Positions 1 to 6,172 of a DNA stretch of 12,982 nt are shown here, in pieces. The notes beneath the pieces are model-generated. The model was given only the letters and a program-made list of their open reading frames with translations, did not search any database and was not told the DNA's origin. The DNA lies in contig JAEWIX010000051.1 of NCBI GenBank assembly GCA_023386885.1, positions 1 through 12,982 on the forward strand, read 5' to 3'. The position numbers were made by a program, and so were the translations under genes. This stretch comes from Pseudomonadota bacterium. GTDB taxonomy: Bacteria > Pseudomonadota > Alphaproteobacteria > Rhizobiales > Xanthobacteraceae. Numbering within the stretch: the stretch's first letter is position 1; every line of letters starts with the position of its first letter.

Positions 1-438
1 CGCCAAGGTGCCGGAAGCATCGCCGCCGTTCGTCCCCGATGCGCCCGCAGACGCGGCGCCGGAGCCGCCGGACCCGGCCACGCCGCCGCCGCCGTCATCA
101 CCGGCACCGCCGTCGCCGCCGGTCATACCAGCACCGCCCCCCCCGCCGCCGCCCCCGTTGCCCCCAAACGGTACTCCGCCCCCACCTCCAGCGCCCGTAA
201 GACTGTCAGCGCCGCCTCCACCTCCGAAACCACTGTTCTCACTACCACCGCCGCCGCCAGCCCAAGCGGACACCGGTGCCAATGCGGCAGAAAGCGCGGC
301 CGCTGGCAGCACCGTCCCTGCTAACAAGAAACGAACACACGTCGATCGACTGTGCCATTTGCGCAGTGCCGAAGATGCCAACAGCGCCGTGCGCGAATGC
401 GAAAACGCCGACTGCGCCGGCTGCCGATCCATGCCCAT
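1..438 (-). CDS. Secreted glycine-rich surface protein, 5' part only
   Basis: The minus frame is open from the left edge through position 438 and beyond. Starting at ATG 438 it encodes about 146 residues before leaving the window. The first ~36 residues are an Arg/Ser-rich leader, followed by a long hydrophobic stretch (FLLAGTVLPAAALSAALAP) and a signal-peptidase-like VSAWA site near residue 60. After that the chain is almost pure Gly with Ala, Ser, Asp and Asn (GGGGGSENSGFGGGGG). An export signal followed by low-complexity glycine repeats is typical of the passenger part of autotransporter or other surface proteins in this bacterial group; the diagnostic C-terminus lies outside the window. 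ATG 432 is an alternative start; a GGTGGGG run sits before ATG 438. The opposite strand is an open proline-rich frame, but it has no comparable logic. Secretion is well supported; the autotransporter class is a guess. Confidence 0.62.
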   Translation of the reverse strand, partial: MGMDRQPAQSAFSHSRTALLASSALRKWHSRSTCVRFLLAGTVLPAAALSAALAPVSAWAGGGGGSENSGFGGGGGADSLTGAGGGGGVPFGGNGGGGGGGGAGMTGGDGGAGDDGGGGVAGSGGSGAASAGASGTNGGDASGTLA

Positions 439-678
439 CCCGATGCCCCACCGGTTGACGAAGCTGACGCCCCGCTCCTGCCTTCTTGGTGATTTGTTAA
501 ATCGGTAAACGATCACCGGCGCAACTCGGGATTGCCGAACCCAGATCACTATCTCAGTCCATTGGAGCTACTTTCAACAATTGGGGCGCTACTGACGACA
601 GCCGGAATCAAAACCCCGTTTCTATGGGCTGGTCTTGCTTATTCTGGTTGAAGGCGTCCCGCTCCGGGAAGGGGTTTC

Positions 679-1080
679 TTATACCAACGCAATGACCCAA
701 TAAACGCCGATTGCCATTTGAACGGCGAAGGCTGTAAAGCGCGCGCTTACCGCGGCAGCGCTCGTTGAAATCAAATGAATGGTTGATTGCACCACGCGGG
801 CGCCTAAGAACCACAGTGCCAGCCCGTCTGTTACCGCCGTCTTTTCCAGCATGATAGCGACGGCGAGTATTCCTCCGAAAATCGGCAAGCCTTCAATGCA
901 ATTTGCATGGGCCCGCGCGAGCCGCTGCATGAACGGAGACAGATTGTCGTTGTCCGGTCTAAATGCATTCGCTGCGACTTTGCCCGTCACCACCAGATAA
1001 GTCCGGATGATCTCCATCAATATCAGGAGTGCAAGCGCCCATGCGATGAAGCCGATCAGCGCAACTTCCGTGTTAGGCAT
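679..1080 (-). CDS. MAPEG family integral membrane protein
   Basis: This 133-residue protein has about four hydrophobic segments, beginning with TEVALIGFIAWALALLILME near the N-terminus. It carries the MAPEG-type signature in the loop after the first helix (RLARAHANCIEGLPIF, about residues 53-68) and a later ARVVQSTIHLIS helix. MAPEG proteins are small inner-membrane proteins related to microsomal glutathione S-transferase and leukotriene C4 synthase. Bacterial members are mostly uncharacterised, so a glutathione-dependent activity is possible but not shown. I chose ATG 1080 because GGAGG lies five bases upstream; the in-frame GTG at 1092 would put that Shine-Dalgarno sequence inside the gene. 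The length is usual for the family. It stands alone on the minus strand, with about 115 bases to the next gene upstream and no clear terminator behind it. Confidence 0.85.
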   Translation of the reverse strand: MPNTEVALIGFIAWALALLILMEIIRTYLVVTGKVAANAFRPDNDNLSPFMQRLARAHANCIEGLPIFGGILAVAIMLEKTAVTDGLALWFLGARVVQSTIHLISTSAAAVSARFTAFAVQMAIGVYWVIALV

Positions 1081-1194
1081 CCGATCCTCCACACCGCTCC
1101 CGCGGGGCTTTCTATTGTGCTTGCTTTAGGTCCGACGCAGTGCCCCGTTGGTTCATCTCGGCAGCTTGGTCGACCTTCGCCGAGTCTCGGTCAG

Positions 1195-1521
1195 CTATTC
1201 CAAAGGCTGATCATCATCCGTCGACGGCTCCCGCTGGACAGATACGATATCACCACCACCACCATAATCCTCTTCGGGAAGCGGTTGGTCTTCCTTCCGT
1301 GATACCAGAGCCAAGGCTTCAGTGGCCGACATGATGGCACCTTCGCTCGTATGAACCTCATAGAGCTTGTGAGAGGCTTCCGGCTTGCCGCGCAAGGCGT
1401 CAATACAGTCGCGCAACGAACCGCGCATGATGGTGTAGGGAGCAGCGCCGTCTTTCGGGCTGATACGCTCGCCCCGCAGCGACGGCCACTTCATCAGTTT
1501 GGCGGAGGTGTCGATAATCAT
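1195..1521 (-). CDS. Small acidic protein of unknown function
   Basis: This 108-residue soluble protein begins MIIDTSAKLMKWPSLRGERI and ends in an acidic, low-complexity tail (EEDYGGGGDIVSV, then DDDQPLE). There is no signal peptide or membrane segment. The first ~75 residues look folded and contain a stretch like TIMRGSLRDCIDALRGKPE followed by LYEVHTSEGAIMSATEAL. I recognise it only as the kind of short hypothetical protein common in Bradyrhizobium relatives and assign no function. Codon use is GC-rich like its neighbours. The Shine-Dalgarno sequence is weak (TTGAG just upstream of ATG 1521). The glycine-aspartate tail is encoded by GGT/GGC repeats, so its length could vary between strains. 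Confidence 0.7.
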   Translation of the reverse strand: MIIDTSAKLMKWPSLRGERISPKDGAAPYTIMRGSLRDCIDALRGKPEASHKLYEVHTSEGAIMSATEALALVSRKEDQPLPEEDYGGGGDIVSVQREPSTDDDQPLE

Positions 1522-1855
1522 GTCTCAAAGTTCGCAGTAGCAGCGTTCACCGAAAGGTCGCCAGACGATCACGGCGCGAACGGTCATCACCTCGAGCTTC
1601 TCGCCCTCGCAACGGATGCACTCGAAATAGCGTCACCGCCACCACCTGAAAAGCCCCCGGTCCAATGGACGTAAACCGTCATCAGATGACGCGAATCGGG
1701 ACGATAGATGGACAACCAAAAACAGCCCTGAACCGGCAACGCATCCCGCACGGGCAACATAGCAATCGATCTGGTAGGGCTTCGAGACGGCTCCCCATTC
1801 GACCCGCAACGGATCGATTACGCCGTCTCGCAATTCTTTGGGTTTATTCGTCTGC
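1522..1855. other. Gap between the small acidic gene and tRNA-His: degraded small frames plus a hairpin
   Basis: No intact gene is convincing here. On the minus strand a 57-codon frame (ATG 1760 to stop 1587) contains MTVYVHWTGGFSGGGGD. It overlaps, in another frame, a 35-codon open stretch (1632 to stop 1525) reading RYFECIRCEGEKLEVMT and ending CYCEL. The second stretch has a CxxC pair, but a stop sits directly before it and its only internal start codons come late. The two together could be a frameshifted remnant of one small protein. The half nearer the tRNA holds the hairpin listed at 1783-1830. A five-T run on the minus strand (1718-1722) has no good stem before it. Confidence 0.4.
1783..1830 (-). 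repeat. 48-nt inverted repeat downstream of tRNA-His
   Basis: The arms CGAGACGGC (1783-1791) and GCCGTCTCG (1822-1830) are perfect 9-base complements. Between them, a second pair of arms (TCGA plus CCG at 1799-1806, CGG plus TCGA at 1810-1817, one mismatch, three-base loop) continues the fold into a long stem with internal bulges. It starts 25 bases beyond the CCA end of the tRNA on the same transcript. No U-run follows on the minus strand, so it is not a standard intrinsic terminator. It could be a processing or 3'-end-protecting structure, or a degraded repeat. The symmetry is seen directly; the role is unknown. Confidence 0.6.
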
Positions 1856-1932
1856 TGGTACAGTTGGGTGGGCTCGAACCACCGACCTCCTGTTCCACAG
1901 ACAGGCGCTCTAACCAACTGAGCTACAACTGC
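1856..1932 (-). tRNA. tRNA-His (anticodon GTG), alphaproteobacterial type
   Basis: The 77-base cloverleaf folds completely. The acceptor is GCAGTTG with CAACTGT, the D arm GCTC/GAGC, the anticodon stem CCTGT/ACAGG around loop CTGTGGA, the variable loop AGGTC, and the T arm GGTGG/CCACC around TTCGAGC. The anticodon GTG lies at 1896-1898, and the 3' CCA is encoded (1856-1858). Most tRNA-His molecules carry an extra G-1 opposite C73. Here the genomic base before the acceptor is T, the first pair is G1:U72 and the discriminator is A73, the unusual form known from a large group of Alphaproteobacteria. It decodes CAC and CAU codons. Confidence 0.97.
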
Positions 1933-2092
1933 ATCCTGACCCGCCGGCAGGCGGGTGCGAACGGGCCGGAAACTAGGTGCAATGCCACGGTTTGGCAAGT
2001 GCGCCATGACCCGGATTTCAGGAACTGTCCCTGGAAAAATCAGCCCCTGCAAGCCGGTTGCCGACACCTGTTCGACAACGGCAAGCGCGAAG

Positions 2093-2527
2093 TTACGCCA
2101 CCGGCTGGAACAGCTTGGCGACGCTGTCCTTGAGGGGTTCGACGGCGTCGACCGCGACCTTGCGCGACAATTCCACCAACTCCCGCGACTGGTCGGTGAG
2201 CGTTTCCATCTGCTTGCGCGCATGAGCCTGCCACAGCTCAGCCGCCTGCGGAAAGGATTTCACATTTGCCAGTTGTTGTGCGAGATCGAACATCGCGAAG
2301 GTGTTGACCTGAAAGAAGCCCAACATCTTGGAGGAATAATCGGTGACGCCCTTGCTGGTCACGCCGAAAGCCGCTTCCACCGCGACATTATTGCCCTCGG
2401 CGACGTCCTTGATCCGATCGTAGTTCTGCCGGGCCTGCGCAACGCCGTTTTCGACAAACGCGCGAACCGGCTCGGGAATTCCAAAGGCCATTGCGGGAAC
2501 GGTGAAGGAATTGGCGAAATCGACCAT
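2093..2527 (-). CDS. Phasin family protein (PHB granule-associated)
   Basis: This 144-residue, largely helical, soluble protein starts MVDFANSFTVPAMAFGIPEP. It shows the phasin_2 pattern: an N-terminal PEPVRAFVENGVAQARQNYD block, a middle with AAFGVTSKGVTDYSSKMLGF and NTFAMFDLAQQLANVKSF, and a C-terminal QSRELVELSRKVAVDAVEP helix. The length fits the family. Phasins coat polyhydroxyalkanoate granules and control their number and size; some instead act as general stress or membrane-binding proteins. The start is supported by AAGGGG eight bases before ATG 2527. The gene is transcribed toward tRNA-His with about 160 bases between them. Its upstream region carries a TGC-N3-GCA motif, the kind of site bound by the PHB repressor PhaR. 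The name phaP would suit, but relatives often have several paralogues. Confidence 0.9.
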   Translation of the reverse strand: MVDFANSFTVPAMAFGIPEPVRAFVENGVAQARQNYDRIKDVAEGNNVAVEAAFGVTSKGVTDYSSKMLGFFQVNTFAMFDLAQQLANVKSFPQAAELWQAHARKQMETLTDQSRELVELSRKVAVDAVEPLKDSVAKLFQPVA

Positions 2528-2655
2528 GGCAGCGCCCCTTATTCGATGAGTTCAAGCTGGCGCCATCTGTCCGTGACGCGACATCTTGCCGAACCGGGCC
2601 GCGTACACGTCGCCCATCAAGGTCCCCAGCGCTTCCTCCCTATCAAGATTTTTTG

Positions 2656-2664
2656 TGCAATGCA
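2656..2664. promoter_or_regulatory. PhaR-like TGC-N3-GCA operator upstream of the phasin
   Basis: TGCAATGCA lies about 130 bases upstream of the phasin start, inside an AT-rich patch (TTTTTGTGCAATGCAATATA). It matches the TGC-N3-GCA dyad described for the PHB-responsive repressor PhaR in Rhodobacter and Paracoccus. A partial copy (TGCAATGCC) occurs at 1978-1986 behind the phasin. A nine-base motif is short, so chance occurrence is possible; its position before a phasin gene raises the odds. Confidence 0.4.
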
Positions 2665-2803
2665 ATATATTCTGGCCCGCCCGCGGGCGACGGAGCCCGC
2701 CACAGCGATCCGCGCCGGCGCAAGTCGCCAAATTAACGCTATTGCGGCTTTCACTTGTGCGGTTCCGAGCAAACCGTGGACCGGATCGCAGCCGGAGGCG
2801 ATA

Positions 2804-2818
2804 CTAACCAAATGTTAA
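2804..2818. promoter_or_regulatory. CtrA-box-like site upstream of the kinase
   Basis: CTAACCAAATGTTAA reads CTAA-N7-TTAA, one base from the full CtrA consensus TTAA-N7-TTAA. It lies about 70 bases upstream of ATG 2888. An isolated TTAAC half-site is present at 2733-2737. CtrA is the master cell-cycle regulator of Alphaproteobacteria, and the downstream gene looks like a kinase of the pathway that controls CtrA. Confidence 0.45.
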
Positions 2819-2887
2819 GCGTATTTCGCCCCGGCGCGCCTGCGGGGTGCAATTTCTTGACATCCGGCCTTCAACCATGACGTGACG

Positions 2888-5800
2888 ATGAGTAACGCGG
2901 AATTCCAGTTGCGAGGGATACACGACGCACGGCTGGCGGTTCACGTCACTGGCGCGTCGCCGGCGTGGCTGTGGACGCCGGACGGGACACGCATCCTGTG
3001 GGCGAACCCGGTCGGCGTCGCGTTACTGGGCGCGCCCGATGGCGCGGCATTGGCCGCCCGAACCTTCGGTCCTGCCGATCCGCAACGACGCCAGATTGCC
3101 CAGCTTGCCGCCCGCCTGTCGCCGACCACGCCTCCGCGCCTGGAGCGACTGCGTGGCTTTGGTGCGCCGCTCGGCAGCCTTGTGACCTGCATCTGCACGC
3201 GCTTGCAATTCGCCGATGGCGACAGCGGAATCCTGATTGTCGCTGCTGAAATCGTCGGACGCACGATTCCGCTCGAAGAGCGGCTGCGGCGCGTTGTCGA
3301 GACCGTCGACGCGCCGATGGCTGCGTTCACGCATGACGGCCGATTGGCCGGCGCGAACCAGGCGACACGATCGCTGCTCGGCAGCCGCGATCTGACCCAT
3401 GCCGATCTGGTGCAAGCGCGCGACGTTGCGCTGAGCACGGGCCACGCGGAAGCGACCATCGACATCGGACATGTGGTGCTGCAGCGGATCGGCAGCGGTG
3501 ACCATATCGGTTTGATCGCAACTCTCACACCGGCGATCGTGCCAACCGCGATCCCGCCCGTGCATGATGCGCCGCACGAACCAGTCACCGCGGAAGCACC
3601 GTCAGCGGACGATCCGACCGAGACGACTCATATGATGCCAGTCGTCGAAGTTGCCGCAAACGAACAAGCGGCTACGACCGATGAATCCGTTGCCGCGCAG
3701 CCGCCACGGCCGCTCGCCGCCGATCCTGCACCTCACGATGTCCGTGCTGCCGTGCTGTCGCCGGTCGCCACACCGTTACCGACCACGGTGCAGCCGATCC
3801 GCTTCGTCTGGCAGATGGACGCTGACGGCCGCTTCCTGCTTGGCTCCGACGAGTTCATGCGGCTGATCGGCGTACACACCGCATCGGCATTCGGCCGGCC
3901 CTGGCATGAAATCGTCGAGGCGCTCGATATCGATCCGAATGGCCTTGTCGAAAAAGCCGTGGCGACACACGAAACCTGGAGCGGCATCACGCTGCAATGG
4001 CCGGTGGACGATCCCGGCACGCGCCTGCCGGTGGAGTTATCCGGGCTGCCGGTGTTCGATCGCGCACGCAATTTCGCCGGTTATCGCGGCTTCGGCGTCT
4101 GCCGCGATCTCGCGCGGCTCAACGAACTCGCCATGCAGCAGCACGCGACGCCGGTGCGCCATCCCCCCATGCCGCGCCCACTGGCTGCCGACGTCCCTCA
4201 CGTTCCCGCTACGGATGCGACGCCGACGCCGCCTTCCGTCGAACACGCTCCTTCCGCGGCGGAAATGCCGCTTTCCTCGCCAACCGATCCGGATGCCATC
4301 TTGGATAACGTCTTAGAGAATTCCCAGAATGTCGTGCAATTCCGGCCGACACTCGATGCGAAACAGCCGACGCTGACGCCCGTGGAAAACAGTGCGTTCC
4401 ACGAACTCGCCCGGCAACTGTCCGCGCGGCTGGAAAGCGAGATGAGCGAGACCGACACCGCGACACCCGACAACGACGATCTCGTGACCGCAACCGATGC
4501 ACCCGCGGCTGTGGCCAAAGCCGAACACAACGACAGCGCGGATGTTTCGTCGCATCCCGTCACGCCGCCGCACGTTGCATCCGCACGCGATGTACCGCTG
4601 TTCGACCTGATGCCGTCGGGCGTGCTGATCTATCGGCTGGAACGATTGCTTTACGTCAATCGCGCGTTCCTCGCCCGCGCCGGGTTCGAGAATCTCGAAG
4701 CACTGCACGATGCCGGCGGTCTCGATGCGCTCTACATCGATCCGGCAGATGCCGTTGCGAGCAGCGTGATCGACGCCGGCACACCGGTGACGATCACCAC
4801 GCAAAATGCATCGGTGCCGCCGCTACAGGCTCATCTCTCGACCATCACATGGGACGGCGAAACCGCATTGGCGCTGATCCTGACGGAAACGACGGTCGCG
4901 CAATCGGTCATTCCATCCGCACCCGAGGCGGCACCGACGCCCGCGACCGGTCAGGTCAATGCCGAGGAACTCGCCGCCATCCTCGACATCACCGCCGAGG
5001 GCGTCGTGATGTTCGATGCCTCTGGCAAGATCAGCGTCTGCAATCGCAGCGCGGAGGCGCTGTTCGGCGTGACGGGCGATGAACTCACCCAACGGACGCT
5101 GTCGGAACTGTTCGCGCCGGAAAGCGAGAGCACTGTCCGCGACTACTTTGCCGGCATCGCGAGCGCCGAAGCCGCCAGCCTGCTCGATCACGGACGCGAA
5201 GTTCTGGGCCGGGTGCGCGGGGGCGGTTTCCTTCCGCTGGCGATGACGATGGGTCGCACCCTGCCCGGCAGCCCGAATTTCTTCGCAGTGTTTCGCGATC
5301 TGACGCAAAGCAAGCAGAACGAGGCCGCACAACGCGTGGCACGGCGCCAGACCGAGCGCGCCGCCAGCGCCAAGGCCGATGTGCTCGCCCGCGTCAGCCA
5401 CGAGATTCGCACGCCGCTCAATGCCATCATCGGCTTCGCCGACGTCATGATCGACGAACGTTTCGGCTCGCTGGGGCACGAGCGTTATGCCGAATATCTC
5501 AAGGACATTCGCGCGTCCGGTGAGCGAGTCTCAGCCATCGTCGATGAAATGCTCGATCTGTCGCGGATTGAAACCGGCAAGCTCGACCTTGCGTTCGGCC
5601 GGCACAATCTCAACGACCTTCTGGAGCAGTGCGTTGCGGTGATGCAGCCGCGCGCCAACCGCGAACGGATCATCATCCGCACCTCGCTTGCGCATACGCT
5701 GCCCAGCATCGTTGCCGATGCGCGCACGCTGCGGCAGATCACACTGAACCTGATCGGAAATTCGATTCATCTCGCCAATGCCGGCGGTCAGGTGATCGTC

Positions 5801-6061
5801 TCAACCGCGCTTTCGGACGAAGGCGAGGTCGTGCTGCGGGTCCGCGATACCGGCAACGGCATGAACGACAACGAACTCGCAGCTGCCGTCGAGCCGTTCG
5901 GCACGCCGATGCCGGACCAGACGCCGGGCCATGTCGGCGTCAGTCTCGCATTGACCAAAGCGCTGGTCGAAGCCAATCGCGCCCGCTTCCAGCTCAAGAG
6001 CGTGCCGAGATCGGGAACGCTGATCGAGGTGACGTTTCCGCAGGCAGCGACAGCCGCCTGA
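2888..6061 (+). CDS. Cytoplasmic five-PAS sensor histidine kinase, PdhS/PleC/DivJ-like
   Basis: The protein has 1057 residues from ATG 2888 (1059 from GTG 2882; neither start has a good Shine-Dalgarno sequence). I see no membrane segment, so it should be cytoplasmic. Five PAS-like domains lie near residues 20-125, 135-220, 305-415, 570-675 and 695-810, separated by long Pro/Ala/Thr/Asp-rich linkers (about 225-300 and 415-570). The HisKA domain follows, with RVSHEIRTPLNAIIGFADVM; the phosphorylated His is residue 838. The ATPase domain has an N box (LNLIGNSIHL), a G1 box (DTGNGM, about residue 987) and EPFGTP. The G2 box reads GHVGVSL instead of the usual GxGLGL. The dimerisation region (DERFGSLGHERYAEYLKDI) and the ending LTKALVEANRARF match the Rhizobiales PdhS group, which acts on the cell-cycle regulator DivK. 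The kinase assignment is firm; the DivK pathway is inferred. Confidence 0.9.
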   Translation: MSNAEFQLRGIHDARLAVHVTGASPAWLWTPDGTRILWANPVGVALLGAPDGAALAARTFGPADPQRRQIAQLAARLSPTTPPRLERLRGFGAPLGSLVTCICTRLQFADGDSGILIVAAEIVGRTIPLEERLRRVVETVDAPMAAFTHDGRLAGANQATRSLLGSRDLTHADLVQARDVALSTGHAEATIDIGHVVLQRIGSGDHIGLIATLTPAIVPTAIPPVHDAPHEPVTAEAPSADDPTETTHMMPVVEVAANEQAATTDESVAAQPPRPLAADPAPHDVRAAVLSPVATPLPTTVQPIRFVWQMDADGRFLLGSDEFMRLIGVHTASAFGRPWHEIVEALDIDPNGLVEKAVATHETWSGITLQWPVDDPGTRLPVELSGLPVFDRARNFAGYRGFGVCRDLARLNELAMQQHATPVRHPPMPRPLAADVPHVPATDATPTPPSVEHAPSAAEMPLSSPTDPDAILDNVLENSQNVVQFRPTLDAKQPTLTPVENSAFHELARQLSARLESEMSETDTATPDNDDLVTATDAPAAVAKAEHNDSADVSSHPVTPPHVASARDVPLFDLMPSGVLIYRLERLLYVNRAFLARAGFENLEALHDAGGLDALYIDPADAVASSVIDAGTPVTITTQNASVPPLQAHLSTITWDGETALALILTETTVAQSVIPSAPEAAPTPATGQVNAEELAAILDITAEGVVMFDASGKISVCNRSAEALFGVTGDELTQRTLSELFAPESESTVRDYFAGIASAEAASLLDHGREVLGRVRGGGFLPLAMTMGRTLPGSPNFFAVFRDLTQSKQNEAAQRVARRQTERAASAKADVLARVSHEIRTPLNAIIGFADVMIDERFGSLGHERYAEYLKDIRASGERVSAIVDEMLDLSRIETGKLDLAFGRHNLNDLLEQCVAVMQPRANRERIIIRTSLAHTLPSIVADARTLRQITLNLIGNSIHLANAGGQVIVSTALSDEGEVVLRVRDTGNGMNDNELAAAVEPFGTPMPDQTPGHVGVSLALTKALVEANRARFQLKSVPRSGTLIEVTFPQAATAA

Positions 6062-6065
6062 TCCA

Positions 6066-6082
6066 TCTGGAATTGCTCTAAA
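6066..6082. promoter_or_regulatory. Irr-type (ICE-like) palindrome before the iron transporter
   Basis: TCTGGAATTGCTCTAAA starts four bases after the kinase stop and 90 bases before the start of the iron-binding protein. It matches 11 of 14 fixed positions of the TTTAGAA-N3-TTCTAAA palindrome reported for Irr in Rhizobiales (5 of 7 in the left arm, 6 of 7 in the right). Irr controls iron genes in this group in response to haem. The arm match is seen; binding is inferred, and I quote the consensus from memory. Confidence 0.35.
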
Positions 6083-6172
6083 CAACTATCGTCGCGACAA
6101 CGCGTCACGGCGCATGACGGTACGTCCCGGCTACATGAATCCGATATGTCATCCGACCATCGGAGCCAGTCG

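Larger units (their letters stand above)
2528..2887. other. Divergent control region between phasin and histidine kinase
   Basis: This 360-base stretch has no convincing gene on either strand. It must hold the promoters of both divergent genes. The AT-rich part near 2645-2672 contains the PhaR-like motif. The part near 2730-2820 contains TTAAC (2733-2737) and the CtrA-like box. On the minus strand, TTGCAT and TAGGGA lie 17 bases apart around the AT-rich part and could be a weak phasin promoter, but this is not compelling. Confidence 0.6.

Noticed and set aside
8..508. Plus-strand 166-residue proline-rich reading frame
   Set aside because: It is the complement of a glycine-rich coding repeat. 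Beyond the proline block it becomes Cys/Arg/Met-rich and random-looking, while the minus frame shows a signal peptide at the right place.
660..678. Possible terminator behind the MAPEG gene
   Set aside because: The best stem (TCCCG-GAG-CGGGA on the minus strand) is only five base pairs and has no following T-run.
1633..2223. Minus-strand 196-residue open frame
   Set aside because: It runs straight through the complete tRNA-His and overlaps the phasin in another frame; its composition is Arg/Ser/Trp-rich and it has no recognisable domain.
1955..2818. Plus-strand 287-residue open frame antisense to the phasin
   Set aside because: It is a GC-rich shadow of the phasin, whose own frame has clear family motifs and a Shine-Dalgarno sequence. 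It also crosses the divergent promoter region.
2857..2862. Perfect TTGACA as a -35 element for the kinase
   Set aside because: At 17 bases downstream there is only ACGTGA, and the implied transcription start would fall inside the coding region.
2877..2885. ATG ACG TGA micro-frame overlapping the kinase start
   Set aside because: Two codons only, without a ribosome site; probably incidental, though it removes this ATG as a kinase start.
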